From Thecaphora thlaspeos (lineage: Eukaryota > Basidiomycota > Ustilaginomycetes > Urocystidales > Glomosporiaceae): 64,000 bases of DNA. Location of the stretch: contig UWYS01000005.1 in NCBI GenBank assembly GCA_900291925.1, forward strand, positions 1,116,001 to 1,180,000, given 5' to 3'. The notes beneath the pieces were generated by a model. That model worked only from the letters and a program-made list of their open reading frames with translations. It was not told the DNA's origin and ran no database searches. Of the stretch, positions 52,492 through 64,000 are shown piece by piece. The position numbers and the translations under genes are program-made. Positions within the stretch are counted from its first letter, which is position 1. Each line of letters opens with the position of its first letter.

Positions 52492-55400
52492 ATGGCGCCG
52501 CTGCTCCTCAAAGTCAAAGGTGTAAGCTCGACGCTTCCCCCACTGCCCCATAAAGACGCCCGCTCGCTAGGAAGGCAGCCAGGCCTTCGGCTTCGCCGGA
52601 CCTCTGACATCCTGCCCGCCATTCTCCTCCCTCGTCCGTCCTCTGCGCCCTCTTTCCTCTGATGATTCTCGTTCCCCTGCAGAACAAATCCTTCAGCCCT
52701 TTTTCCAACCTCACCGACCAGGACTCGCTCACGCGGACATGGCGCGTCTGCACAAAGGTCGCCCACCTCGAGCAGGGCCAGCGCCTCGAGAACCTCAGCT
52801 GGCGCCTCTGGTACCTCCACGACCTCATGGTCGAGAATGACGACAACAAGAGCAAGCGCGACTTTAAGCGACTCTCGCGATCTACCGGCGAGAAGCTCGA
52901 CCGCGACAAGGGCAGATCGATCGAGCAGCTCACCGCCCCCGGCTTCCGCAGGACAGACTCGGGCGACGCCGTCCGCAGGAGGGCAGCAGAGCGCGAAAAG
53001 CTCCGCGCGCTCGCCGTCGCAAAGCTCCAGGGCAAGTTCAAGGGCAAGCAGTCGATGAAGGCGATGCAGGTGAGCAGCGAAGCTTGGCTCTGGTTCGGCT
53101 CGGCAACACCGTCAATGGACGCATCGCAGCGGCTGGCGCGGACGAATGAACGGACGGTCTCGGTGGGATGGCGATGCGAAGGGGTTAAAATGCCTTTGCG
53201 ACCGTACTGACCCCGCCGCCCACGTGCCTCCTCGTTCATTTTATATAATGCCGCCGATCCTAGTACACGTTTGCGGTCGACCCAAGCGTCAACTTCAAGA
53301 GGAGCGCCGGCGACACAACTGCCCCGTCGGCGTCAGCGGCAGGTACGGCAGCCGTCGGGCAGCAGCACCCGCACGGTTTCAGTGACGCTTGTGACACCAG
53401 AGACGCTGCGGCAGCGGGTGCTTCCACGTCAGGCAGCGATCCCCTCGAAGACAGCAGTGGCAACGGCGGCGGCAATCCGGCGGATAACGCTATGGACGTG
53501 GCAATGGACGATGCAAGCGCTGGACTCAACACCGCCTCCGCCGCCGCCGCCGACCCTCCAACCCAGATCGAGCAGGCCTTCAGCGCGCTGTCGGAGCACG
53601 ACTTCACGTTTCCGTCAGGCTTCAGCTACAATTTGGCCGACATCGAGGCCGAGGAGCGCGAGCTGCTCGCCAACCAGATCGACCTTAATGCGCCGCTCGA
53701 GACGCTGCTGGCGGGGCTCGAAGGGGTCGAAGATGTCCAGATGGACCTGACCGACATGGGACTGGCCGCCGGGACGCAGCTTCCTAGCTTCAACGCGCCC
53801 TTTGATGCGGCGCCGCGACAGCAGTACGTCTCGTTTGCCGTCCCGCCTTTCGAGGACGCTGCCGCGGCCGCCTCGCGGATACAGCAGCCGAACGAAGCGG
53901 GCCGAGGGCGCCAGCCTTCCGTTGCGGCCAAGCAGCAGAAGGTGACAAAGAAGCAGCGCAAGACGGACCCGCAGCAGCAAAAGATAGCCGCCGAGCTGGT
54001 CCGCAAAAAGGCCGAAGAGGTGCGCACCGCGCGTAAGCTTGCCGACGCCACCCAGCGGACCCACATCCACGCCGGCAGCAAGGACGCCTCGCCCGATCGC
54101 CAGCTCTCGGCAGGCGTCTCCGCCGGAAGCGGCAGCGGCAGCGGCGATGGACGCTCTGTACAGTGGGCGCTACCAGGCCAGGGTCCGACGCAAGGACCAC
54201 GGCGCCAGGCCTCCTGGGACAAGCTAAACCACGGACAGGCGCACCCGACGCTCTCACATGGCGGCTACCCGCATGGCCTCGGCGAAGGCCAGCCTGGCGG
54301 TTTCGGCGGCGTAGGAGGATCCGGCTTCGCGAGCTTGAGCGCTATGGCGTCGGCGACGGAGAGCGCCCACAGCTTCGAAAATGCGAGCGGTAGTGGCAGC
54401 AACAGCGGCGGCGCGCCTCTGCAGATCTCGACATCGTTCCCGTCGACGGTCAGCAGCGGCTCGACCGGCGGCTTTACGGCCGCCTCGAGCTCGACGCCGT
54501 CAACGCCTCTGTTTGCCGGCCACATGGCGTACCCTCCCGGTCCCGACGAAGGATGCAGCCACAGCGTCGACTCGCTCTCCGCTCCGACATCGCCCACCTC
54601 GCGGCCCGCCCTGTCAGCCTTTGGCCGGTCTGGCTCGAGCCCTGGACCACCCGGCTTTTCTGGCTCGACGGCGGCGGCGTCAGCGGCGGCGGCCAAGAGG
54701 CATTCGACCGACGGCGGCGTCGATCAGGCTTCCAAGCCGCGCGGCCGGGGTCGCCGAAGCCTGATCGGGGCCAACGCCTTCACGGCGATCCACCCTGGCG
54801 GCGGCGGAGGTGGCGGGAGTGCGGCCGACCGCAAGTCTTTCAGCAGCGACTCGCAGCCTGCTGCGGCCCAGTGCACCAACTGCGGCGCCACGTCGACGCC
54901 GCTGTGGCGGCGCGATCCTAACGACCTGCTGCTGTGCAATGCGTGTGGTCTCTTCCTGAAGCTTCACAAGACGCCACGACCCAAGAGCCTCAAGAACAAC
55001 CACCACAGCCACTCGCACTCGGGCCATGCGACGCCCTCGGCCACGCCCGGCGGCGCCTCGGCGCCCGGATCGCGGAACGTCTCGCCGTCGCAGGCGGGCT
55101 CGCCGAGCGCCGAAGAGATGATGTCGTGCCACAACTGCGGAACATTCACCACGCCACTTTGGCGCAAGGACGACGCCGGCCACACCGTGTGTAATGCGTG
55201 CGGCCTCTACCTCAAGCTTCACCACGAGCATCGTCCGGCAACCATGCGCGCCGACGTCATCAAGAAGCGGTCGCGCTACGACGAGAAGCGAGGACGGGCA
55301 TCGGCGGCCTCTTCGCGCCGCAGCTCGCCGCAGCCCGGCGGTGGTCTGGCAGAGTCTTCGGGGTCGGCGTGGGCGTCAGCAGCGGCAGCGGCAGGAGGGC

Positions 55401-56353
55401 AGTCGATAACGGCAACAGGAGAGGGGATGAAGACGGAACCGAACGACACGGCCCTCGGCGATGGCAGCTTGCCACTCCAGAGCTACGGCATCGACGGCCA
55501 GCATGCGCACCTGCAGCAATTGGCACAACAGCAGCAGCAGCAACAACACCAGAGCACCTGCATGTCAGGATTCCCCTTCCAGCTGCCCCTCAAGCTCGAA
55601 GACAGCCAGGGAGGTGCTTCTGATGCGCCCGGAGGAGCGGCAGGACGAGGATGGCCCCATATGCCATTCACGCTGGCTGGCGGCGGGGGCGGCGCCGGCG
55701 GTGAGACAGGAGGCAACAATCCGAATGCCTTTGCCGCCATCATGGCGCAGTTTGGGCTCGGGCTCGCCAACCTCTCGCAATCGCCGCAATCGCAAATGCC
55801 GCCGTTCCAGCCGCAGCAACCTGCCGGCGACTCGTGCTATCCTTCGACGGATTGGACCATGATGCAGGCCGTCATGCAGGGTCAGCAGGCGCTGCTGGCG
55901 GCCCAGACTGCGCTTGGGCACCATCAGCAGCAGCAACAACAGCAGCAGCAAAGTGGCGGCGATGGGTACATGTCGACGGATGCAGCCCCGCAGGCTTCCG
56001 GCTACGCTCCTGCCGGCGCCGGCGCCATCGCCATGGCGGCGTCGGGCGACCAGCACAACGGCGTCAACGTCTTGGAGGCATCTTCCTCGTGTCCTATCGC
56101 AGCCTCGACGGCAACGAATGCGACGACCGGTGCCGGAGCGACGCTCGCATCTATGACGGCCACCGCCAACTATGCGGTCCCGCGGTTCGGGTCCTACGAC
56201 GGTCCGTCGATCCATGCCGGCACACCGTCGAACGACACGTCGACCCCTGCCGATTCTGTGGCGGCAGCGAGCGCAGCCACACCGTTGGGAGGAGGTGCTG
56301 ACTCGAGGAACGACGTCAATGCGGACACGCCGCAGGCCGGCAGCTGGTGGTGA
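52492..56353 (+). CDS. AreA/Nit2-type GATA transcription factor with two zinc fingers
   Basis: Three exons, 52492-52521, 52683-53069 and 53264-56353, give 1168 residues. Residues about 10-60 form the fungal AreA/Gaf1 N-terminal domain ([35 protein letters not shown]). A basic Lys/Arg-rich region and a long low-complexity region follow. The first GATA finger starts near residue 676 ([15 protein letters not shown] ... [12 protein letters not shown]) and the second near 761 ([15 protein letters not shown] ... [16 protein letters not shown]), each followed by a basic tail. The C-terminal 370 residues are Gln/Gly/Ala-rich with several polyQ runs, likely activation sequence. AreA-type nitrogen regulators normally have one finger in this position, while two-finger iron regulators lack the AreA N-terminus. 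The natural reading is nitrogen or nutrient control, but the finger pair makes the role uncertain. A GATA-rich repeat array starts 340 nt downstream. Confidence 0.88.
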
Positions 56354-56689
56354 GCGAGGGAGGGCCGAGGCGGGACATGGCTGAGTTGGTTCGGGCCCTA
56401 GCAACCGTTCAGATTCGCGGTAGTGGCTGCGTTTCGCCTCGCGCCGGTTGGCAGCAACACTTGACGGCCATTACATTCTTACATTCCGTTCGCTCACTGT
56501 TCACTACTTTAGTTCTATTTCAGGCAGCTACGTTCGGTCGGTTGCTCAGTTTTTGTCAGATGGTGTGGTCGCGTTAGCAGGTTGTACTCTCGTCGAGGGG
56601 AGAGGGCAGTCGGTGGTAAATATCGGCCAATTGCTTCAGATGGGGAGAGACACAGGATGGGGGGAGTGGAGGGAGTCGGCCGCAATTTT
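56354..56689. other. 3' flank of the GATA-factor gene
   Basis: The region between the stop codon and the GATA minisatellite. No coding signal is visible. The block 56580-56690 is purine-rich. Confidence 0.35.
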
Positions 56690-57720
56690 GAGCCCGATAT
56701 GTCCGTGAACAACATCATCTCGCCCGATCGGTTGCGGAAGCCGCATCTTTTCGCCCGATATTTCGGACGCCCGATATGTCCATCTACCGCCATCTCTCGC
56801 CCGATACGTTGCTGAAGCCGTACTTTCTCGCTCGATAAGTCCGGCGCATGCTCACACCCGATAAGTCCGGGGACCGATATGTCCGGACGCTGCATCTTCT
56901 CGCCCGATGCGTCCGGAAGCCCGATTTGTCAAGAAGCCGCATCTTCCAGCCCGATAAATCCGGGAGCTCGCTATGTGCTCGATAGGTCCGAGAGCTCGGT
57001 ATATCCGGCAGCCGCAACTTCTTGCCCGATGTGTTCATGGCCCTGATATGTCTTGAAGCGGCGTCTTCTCGCCCGATACGTCCCGGAGCCTGATATGTCC
57101 ACGAGCCGCAAATTCTTGCCCGATAGCGCTAAGAGCCCGGCTATGTCCAAGAGCTTCAACGTCTAACCCGATAGCGCCAGTAGCCCGATACCCTTTGCGT
57201 GCCGCATTTTTCCGCCCGATAAGTCCGTGACCTGATATCCCCGGCGGCCGTGATCATTATCCCGATGCATTCGAGCGCCCGATATGTCTGAGAGACGCGA
57301 CTTGCCGCCCAATAGGTCTCGGAGCTTTTGATATATCCGGGAGCCGCAACTTCTGGCCCGATACGTCCACGACCCCGATAAGTCCAAACGTTACTTTTTG
57401 ACCCCCGATAGGCCGGGACACGATATATCCGCACGGCCACAACTTCTCGCCCGATACGTTTTAGACCCCGATAATTTCTGGGGCGGCATTTTTTGCCCGA
57501 TATACCATGGGGCTAGAACGTGCCGCCCGATAACTCGGAGGGCGATATGTCCGGGTGTCGCATCTTTTCGCCCGATAGAACTGGCATCCCGATACCTCAA
57601 CGAACCCCAATTTTTTCCCGATATTTCCTGAGACAGCCATTTTCGCCCGATAGGTCTGAGAGCCAGATATGTCCGGAAGCCGTAACGGGTCACCCAGCAC
57701 GTCCCCGAGCCGCAACTACT
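56690..57720. repeat. Degenerate minisatellite built on CCCGATAnGTCCG, rich in GATA sites
   Basis: About 1.03 kb made of diverged copies of a unit of roughly 45-50 bp with two related halves. A half-unit ends in CGCCCGATACGTCCGGAGC and its partner reads CCGATATGTCCGGAAGCCGC, linked by a short AT-richer spacer (CATCTTCT or AACTTCT). I count about 33 GATA tetramers on the plus strand, almost all as CGATA, and very few TATC, so the array is strongly one-stranded. Minus-strand open frames through it repeat SGxxTYRAR-like words but change frame from copy to copy, so it is not a coding repeat. Unit boundaries and copy number are estimates by eye. Confidence 0.85.
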
Positions 57721-58975
57721 GTGCCTTGTCGCGACGTGCCGTCTCTGGTGTGGTTGTGGTTCACGATGGAGCTCGATGTGACATCCCAATGTTTCGTGAA
57801 TGGAGGCTGGTACCATTGAATCGTCCCGATGCGGCCCCGGTCCATCATCGACAACGCGGTAGAGACGAGATGAGATACGCGACGTCAGGAATAAAGCTAA
57901 GCAGAATCACGGATGGAAAGACTCTCATGGACATGGTAACGACAAAGGCGGCAGCAGCATCTATGAATCTATAGAGAGTGTTAGGGTAGCTCGTTTAAAG
58001 GAATGTACATCGAGAACTTGCGATCCAGGCCATTTGTCGTTCACGGAGGAAGTCGACATGAACCTACACCGCACCCATTCCCATCGTCCCACTCACCCCT
58101 CCCCTCACTGCACGTCTTCCTCAACCTTTCCTCATTCCAGCCAGCTCAGCCAACGTCCCCTCCGAGACGAGGAAGGCGTTAGCGAGCTAGAAACCGAATC
58201 GAAGAGGCGAGAAAGACGATGGAAGGGAGGGATGAAGGTGTGGTATAGCTCTCCGTCGTTTGCTCTTTACGGCCTCGTACAATCATCGATAAGCGCCAAT
58301 CCCCCGTCGAGTAAACGAACAGGGTAAAGGGCTCATCTGGTGAAGAGGTGCTTTTATAGAGGACGGGGGTCGTCGTATCTTGTACGACTAGCGTTAAGGA
58401 GAAAAGAAAAAGGTCGGCGAAGCCACACGCCAACATGCGGTGTTTATACCTTTTTGGGGACCGGCGCTTGGAGCAATTTTTCTTCTTTTTCCCTCCCGAG
58501 CCCGACGAGAGGAAGATAAAAACGGCCGCCTTGCCGGAGCCGACGGCGAAAACCGACTTGTGACTGCGGCTCGGCGCCAAGGACGGTGGCTTCTTTCCGA
58601 ATCCCGCTCGGGTCTGGACGCGGCCAGCTCGCAGCACGGACCCTGCCAGAGCGACGCCGAGCAAGCAAGCTCAGCAATTTAATCACCCACTACCACCTTA
58701 CGGACGCCTACACACTCCAAAAGCAGAGAACGCACAGCTCATCGAAGCGGCCAGCTTTCAGATAGACCATCACACGCTGCGTCGACATTCAGGTCCTCTC
58801 GGATAGGAAACGCTGCCGGCCGACCGGCTGAGCGTTGCTTCGCTTTTTCTACTTCCTAGACAACGGCATGTGTAAGCATAGTGGTGTGACTAGAGGAGCA
58901 CGATATGGCATCTACTATTCCTCGAACCATCGAAGGCTGTTGACAAAGGTCGCCGTATGCAACGACTATGTAGAG
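57721..58975. other. Intergenic region after the minisatellite
   Basis: About 1.25 kb with no convincing gene. On the minus strand a frame around 58179-58440 (MLACGFADLFLFSLTLVVQD, then STSSPDEPFTLFVYSTGDWR) has some coding flavour and could be a small unknown protein, but no motif supports it. The 3' end of KDSR begins at 58976. Confidence 0.3.
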
Positions 58976-60316
58976 CTAGAGCGAAAGACCTAGTTCTTTG
59001 TAGTGTTCAGCGCGGTGGGCCTTGACCGCCTTGTCGGCCTCGAACCGTCGCCAGATTGATAAAGCGATCTGTCGGACGCGGAGAGGAGCAAAGATCAGGC
59101 CAGGAATCGGCAGAGACGAGTCAGAAAGGGAGAGGGCCAGACGAAAGAGGGGCAAGGTACGTACCCAGCCTACGACTGCCAAGATGCGGTCGAGGAAGGT
59201 GTTGTTGGTCGGCGCTGAACCAAGCGCTGAGGCACGGAAGATGTCGGTTATGATGTCAGAGGTGATGAAAAAGTGGCCGGCTTGTAGGCCTGTTCCGACG
59301 CACGCGGGTGAGTTTGGGAGAAGGAGCATCAGTCTTACGTTCTGTTGCCATCCAGACCAGCGGCGGTCGATGCGGTGCAGCGGTGCTCACCCTTGACGAG
59401 CTTCTTTGCACACTGTTCCGGCGTGAGGCCTTCGTCCGTCCCTTCAATGTCCCTCGTCACTTTTGGCTTTGTCTTGTTCTCCTCTTCAAATCCGGGACTC
59501 AGAATGGTCGCTGGAAAGTAGGCATGTACGTCTATGCCATACAGGATGAGTTCGCTCCTCAGGCTCTCTGCCAGACCTCTGATAGCGTGCTTCATCGGTG
59601 TATATTGTGAGTACCCCACGAGACCCATGAAACCCAACGTCGACGATACGAGAACGATCTTTGGCGTGACTTTTCTCTTTCCATTGGGAGGATAGGCTCT
59701 CGCCATTGCGTTTGCAGCGGCGTGGGCGGTAGAGAGGCAGGTGAGGTAGTCGGTCTTTATACCAGCCTGGAAATCCGACTCGGTCTGGGAGAGAAAGAAG
59801 CCGGGTTTGGCGCCACCTGCGCAGCAGAAGACTGTATCCGGAACGATAATGCAGGCCGAGAGGACGAGCTGCGCGCCCGAAAAGGTAGAGATGTCGGCAG
59901 CAACGTAGTTGATGCTCTGAGAGGGCGAGAGGGCGCAGGAGCGGATTGAGCTGACGGCGGACTGTAGCTTGGACTCCGTGCGGGCGCAGATGGTAACGTT
60001 GCTGCCGTGCGAGGCGAGATGCTGAGCTAGAGCCAATCCGAGACCTTGCGAACCGCCAGTGATGAGGACGTTCTGCGGTGCGGGGCGGTGTGGTGTGTAG
60101 CGCGAGGCAGGGACCAGGCTCGAATGAGTGAGTGAGAGAGTTGAAGATTTGACAAATCAAGCGACCATGTGAAGCGGCACTCACCCGACCGGCCGGCTTC
60201 CACCGTGACGAGGGCGAGGACAACAAGAACCAAGACATGGCGAGGGCGACGAGGAGCGCGGTGGCAGCGGCTTGTAGGGCAACGACGGAGGTGGACCAGG
60301 CAGTCAAAGACATCAT
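58976..60316 (-). CDS. TSC10: 3-ketodihydrosphingosine reductase (Tsc10/KDSR)
   Basis: Four exons, 60185-60316, 59391-60072, 59165-59289 and 58976-59068, give 343 residues. The enzyme performs the second step of sphingoid-base synthesis, NADPH-dependent, on the ER. Exon 1 encodes an N-terminal membrane helix (TALLVALAMSWFLL). Exon 2 starts inside the Rossmann motif (NVLITGGSQGLGLALAQHL). NAG is replaced by CAGGA, catalytic Ser is in VSSTLGFMG, and the YxxxK pair is in YTPMK. Exons 3-4 give the C-terminal membrane-associated part (GWIALSIWRRFEADKAVKAH, joined across the last splice). The last intron (59069-59164, 96 nt) is a multiple of three without stops, so unspliced reading would falsely add 32 residues. 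With SCS7 in this window it marks the same pathway. Confidence 0.92.
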
Positions 60317-60988
60317 CGGCAGGGCCGGTGTGTGAGGCTGCGATGGGTTCGAGTCGGACGTGGTCCGATGCGAAACGGTGCCGAGGGTGCCCGAGGCAAA
60401 GGAACGTAGGCACTGGCAAGACGAGGGAAGGCGGCGACGTCCGAAAAGCGAGGAAGAAAGCAGGAGCAGGCCTAGATAAGCAAGGGCCAGCACCGACGGT
60501 GCGAGGGATCCAACGAAACAAGGGTCTCGGAAAGCCAGACGCGACAAAGAGGCCGAGCCAAAGCGCCGGCTGCCGCTCGAGCCATTCCTCGGCCCGTGGC
60601 CCGCCAGAACGATGCAGAAGGCAGCGAGTGACCCTTTCGCCCTTGCTGCCCTTCTAGTTGAGGAAGACGCGACAACGCTACCGGCCGATAGCGGGAAGGA
60701 GGGTAATTAGCCAAGGTGAAAAGCTTTGTAGAAAGTCTAAGCCGTCGAGTCATCTGCAGGTTCCCTTTCCACCATAGAAATTGCAACTCTATCCTGTGCC
60801 GACGGGTGCAGTTTTCGCTAATCGTAACTCTTCTCGCCCTCCTCGCCATCACGATCACAGACATTAACCTCAGCTCTACATCGACGACACGCCGGCCGAC
60901 TAAGCGCACTTCCTCCATCCTCCTTGCGCCACGCCTTCCGTGCCCTTGCCACCCAACCACCTCACCAGCTGACCCATCTAATCGAGGC
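60317..60988. promoter_or_regulatory. Shared intergenic region of TSC10 and COG2
   Basis: This 672-nt gap lies between divergent starts. Open frames continue through it from both genes but lose coding character. I see no other feature. Confidence 0.45.
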
Positions 60989-63900
60989 ATGGCCGCTGAG
61001 CTCGCCTCGTCAGCCGCCAACGACAATGCCAATCCCATTGCCACGTCCAGCACCGCCACCGCCACCACAGACGGCCATTATGTAGATCACGCAGCCGCCA
61101 CCGATCCCTGTCACCTCTCGGATCCCCAGGTGACGCCAGCCTTCCCTACGCTCGAGCCCCTCTCACACGACCTCGCCCTCTCGCTCACCACAGCCCCCCA
61201 CTTCAACGTTGACGACTTCCTCGTATCACGCACAAAGGCAGCGGACCTCAGCTACATCCTTAGCGACCTCCGCAACTACAACCGCTCGCTCAAGGATGAG
61301 CTCGTCTCCATCATAAACCAGGACTACAGGGACTTTGTCTCGCTCGGCAGCGGACTCAAGTCCGAGTCACACCGTATAGCTAGGCTCGGATGGTCCACCT
61401 CGTCCGCCTCGGATGACCCAGCGGGTGGCGGAATGGCGCCGGTCCGTGACGCTCTCGTCAGGTCCAGAGAAACGCTGCAGAGCGTCGAGGACGACATCCG
61501 TTACTGCATGAAGAGCAGGGAAGAGGTCGGCGAGAGGAAGATCCGCCTCGAGCTCATGCTCCAGCTCCACGAGTCAGTCACCAGGCTCGAGGAGCTGCTT
61601 CTCATTCCCTCAAGCTCCAAGGGCGGCAGACAAAAGCCGTCCATCGGCGCTGCCATCGACGGCGCTGGTGCCGGCTTGCATGGTCAAGCCCTCAACACGG
61701 CGGGCGAGGCTGCCGGCGACTCGGGCGACGATGATGGATCGGCCTCCAGCTACGGCCTCTCGTCTGACTACGAAGACGACGAGGAACCCGCCGCCGCCGC
61801 CGACGACTACCTAACCGTCGCCAGCCCTTTTTCGTCTTCCCCTAAGGCGTCATTCCTGCAGATCCAGCGAGGCTCGCCCGTCCAGGATCTCACCACATCG
61901 CCGAGCCCGATACATCGCACCGAGAAGAAGAGGCGGAGGAGACGGTCGAAGGTGCGCTCGACGTCGTTCGGACCTTACAGCTACACGCCTCTATCTCCGA
62001 CGGCCTCGCGCAGCCCCGGCAAGGGCTTCCTCTCGCTCGGCGACGGCGACAGGAGGAAGGCCAGGCAGCGCTTCGAAGGCGGGAACGCGGCGGGGCCCAC
62101 CTCTCTCCTCGGCCTGCCGCAGAGGGTAGCCCGCACCTCTGCCGAATTTGCGTGGCTGCGCTTCCTCAGTAGGAGGGTACAAGCCGAGAGCTTGATGGGC
62201 TTCTCTAACGCGCTGCGACATGTGAGTATGAGCGACGCTAATGAAAACGCCGGCTGCTAGGTCGATCACAGTCTACAGACGCTGACAGTCGTCCCGCCCA
62301 ACCTTTCGCTTTTTGAATTATCGCAGAGGATGGAGCACATCCGTACCACGCTTCGGCAGGATCTCCGTGCCCTCCTCAAGACGCTGCTATCACCCTCATC
62401 GCTGCTCGTTGGCGGCGCCTCGCTTGGTCCCGCCCGGGCGTCCGGACACCAACCGCGCTCCCCGGAAATGCGCCGCCTAACCTCGCTCAAGCCGCCAATT
62501 CGCAGCAGCGCCTCTCCGGGTGCCTACGAGCTGGAGTCGTGGAGCCAGGTGGCGCCGCTCGGCAGCAGCGAAGGGACCCAGGCCGAGTCAGAGTACTGGG
62601 TGGAGCGGCTCCACGAGCAGAGGGGTTGGCTCGAGATGGTCCTAAACACGCTGACGTTGCTCGGCGGTCCCGTCCACCCGTCGGCCAGTGGTGACGGTAC
62701 GCACGGTGGACCGGCCGGTCGCATTGACCCGCCACGGCAAGTCAAGGAGGCCGAGGAGGCAATCCGCGAAATCATGGTGCAGGGCTGGGCAAGCGAGACG
62801 ATCAGGGCCGCGACGCTATTCGATCAGTACCAGCAGGCGATCGGCAGTGGCGGCACGAGCAATGGCAGCACCGGGGTGCCGACCGCTTCGGCGTCCCATC
62901 TCGGCGTGGATGCTCAGATACGGGCGGAGGCGGTCCTGCTCAGGGCCGAAGACTTTACCGCGACAAAGGGCGACAAAGGAGCAAGTGATGACCTCGGGCT
63001 GCTGCGGCTGTTCAACAGCATCCTGACGTTTGCCGCGACCGATGCCTGGCACGTCTGCGACGCGGCCGAGTCGATTTCTTCTTACGGCCAAGCGACCAGC
63101 GGCCAGCTTCCCCCTGCCACCACTGCCGCTGCCACCGTTACCAGCGCCGACTCACCAGAACCACCTACGGCAGCGACCGAGACCAAGACGACGTGCGACG
63201 CCTTTGTCAACGTCCTTTGGGACGAGGTGGCCACTCGGCTCATGGACGACGAGCTGGCAAGCGCAATCTTCTTTGTCGGCCGGCCGGATACGTTTTACAG
63301 GGTGAGTCGCCGCCGCTCTGGCCGATCTCGACGTCGTCGCTCAATCATCCCACTGACGTCTTCTATGCGTCTTGCTACACCTCGCACCGTCAGAACTACA
63401 CGCTTTCCACCGGCTTCCTGGATCGTTTCGCCTCCCTCGCCCCTTCGCCACGCGCCCGCGCCGCGCTGCTTCGACATCCGCACTGGTCCTCCTTCCACCA
63501 ACGCTGGCAGCTCCCCGTCTACTTCCAGATGCGGTTCCGCGAAATCGTCTCTAAGCTCGAAGACGGACTGTCTCGCAGCTCGCAGTCGGTCTCGGACGGT
63601 CGCAGCCTTCCACTGATGCAGGCAACGGTTTCGACGCTAGCGGCGCTGAGGATGCCGTGGTCAGACGGAGTGCACGTACACGAGCTGGCGGCGAGAGAGT
63701 GGCGCGTCACGCTCCAGGTGCTCAGCAGGTACAAGACGTGGGTCGAGAGTGAGATTCCAGACGATCTCGTCATTGCTGCCCTCTCGATGGGATCGGAAAC
63801 GGATAAGGTGGAAGGGTTGAATGGGTCTGGGAACGAGGGATCGAGAATGCCGAAGGACGGATACAGGACCAATGTCACCAGTGTCAACGTGTCGCGCGTC

Positions 63901-64000
63901 CCTACGCCTACACCCGGCGATGGGGCACGGACAAGCGACGATCGAGACCGTCTCGACCACCTCTCCTCGGACGATGCTACACTACGCCACCTCACCTCTC
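60989..64000 (+). CDS. COG2: Conserved oligomeric Golgi complex subunit 2 (partial, runs off the window)
   Basis: Three exons are visible, 60989-62221, 62327-63301 and 63394 to the end, about 938 residues so far. Introns 62222-62326 and 63302-63393 have GTGAGT donors and CAG acceptors. COG2 belongs to lobe A of the COG tether for retrograde Golgi vesicles. The N-terminal domain shows HFNVDDFLVSRTKAADLSYI, LSDLRNYNRSLKDELVSIIN and QDYRDFVSLGSGLKSE. A second helical region begins with LVRSRETLQSVEDDIRYCMK. Exon 3 carries NYTLSTGFLDRF and WQLPVYFQMRFREIVSKLED, the conserved C-terminal COG2 block. An Asp/Ser-rich insertion and a basic stretch (KKRRRRRSKVRS) lie between. The start at 60989 is the first Met before the conserved part; the frame is open further upstream. 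Confidence 0.9.

Noticed and set aside
56690..57720. CRISPR array
   Set aside because: The units are degenerate, have no constant repeat with unique spacers, and the genome is eukaryotic.
56784..57816. Chain of minus-strand frames with SGxxTYRAR words as a repeat protein
   Set aside because: The frame changes from copy to copy because the unit is not a multiple of three, and there is no start context or conserved frame.
58179..58664. 161-codon minus-strand frame
   Set aside because: Part of it looks protein-like, but there is no motif, no clear start and no supporting context; it is mentioned only in the intergenic entry.
1..64000. tRNA, rRNA or intact transposon
   Set aside because: I found no cloverleaf with a convincing B box, no rRNA core sequence, and no transposase or reverse transcriptase frame or terminal repeats.

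Overview
This window looks like nuclear chromosomal DNA of a basidiomycete fungus, most likely a GC-rich, intron-poor lineage such as Ustilaginomycotina (inference, not proven). The pointers are eukaryotic spliced genes with mostly short GT-AG introns (about 90-260 nt, often with CTGAC/CTAAC-like branch sites), the ERMES subunit Mmm1, an Opy2-type HOG anchor, a VTC polyphosphate subunit, Erg11/Erg24, AreA-type GATA control and small secreted effector-like proteins. I found no prokaryotic or organellar features. There are no convincing tRNA or rRNA genes, CRISPR arrays or intact transposons.

Layout. 0-9 kb: the tail of an unknown gene, a small Pop8-like RNase P/MRP subunit, fatty-acid 2-hydroxylase (Scs7), Mmm1, a probable XLF/Nej1 end-joining factor and sterol C-14 reductase (Erg24). 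9-15 kb: a gene-poor accessory stretch with two secreted-protein genes, one interrupted by an in-frame TAA. 15-22 kb: a 1258-residue single-pass membrane protein and a 503-residue multi-pass membrane protein, both unrecognised. 22-29 kb: two genes that look disabled (a dynamin-like GTPase and a mitochondrial RCC1-like protein) on either side of an intact ataxin-10 homologue. 29-42 kb: lipoate ligase, Opy2, CYP51/Erg11, Vtc1 and a three-KH RNA-binding protein. 42-64 kb: a Crinkler/transposon-type P-loop NTPase, an SDR enzyme, an ETFRF1-like LYR protein, a UXT-like prefoldin, EMC7, a large GATA factor with two zinc fingers, a 1-kb GATA-rich minisatellite, 3-ketodihydrosphingosine reductase and COG2, which runs off the end.

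Several genes meet in shared pathways. CYP51 and Erg24 are successive steps of ergosterol synthesis, and KDSR and Scs7 both act in sphingolipid synthesis. From 37.6 kb to the end the ten genes alternate strand without exception, giving five head-to-head pairs with shared promoters. Exon structures were worked out by hand from splice signals and reading phase; for most multi-exon genes the exon lengths sum to a multiple of three. Points most worth following up are the NTPase at 42.2-45.6 kb, the GATA minisatellite beside the GATA factor gene, the disabled genes with TGA-rich interruptions, the effector with a stop inside a possible 30-nt intron, and the XLF-like gene.
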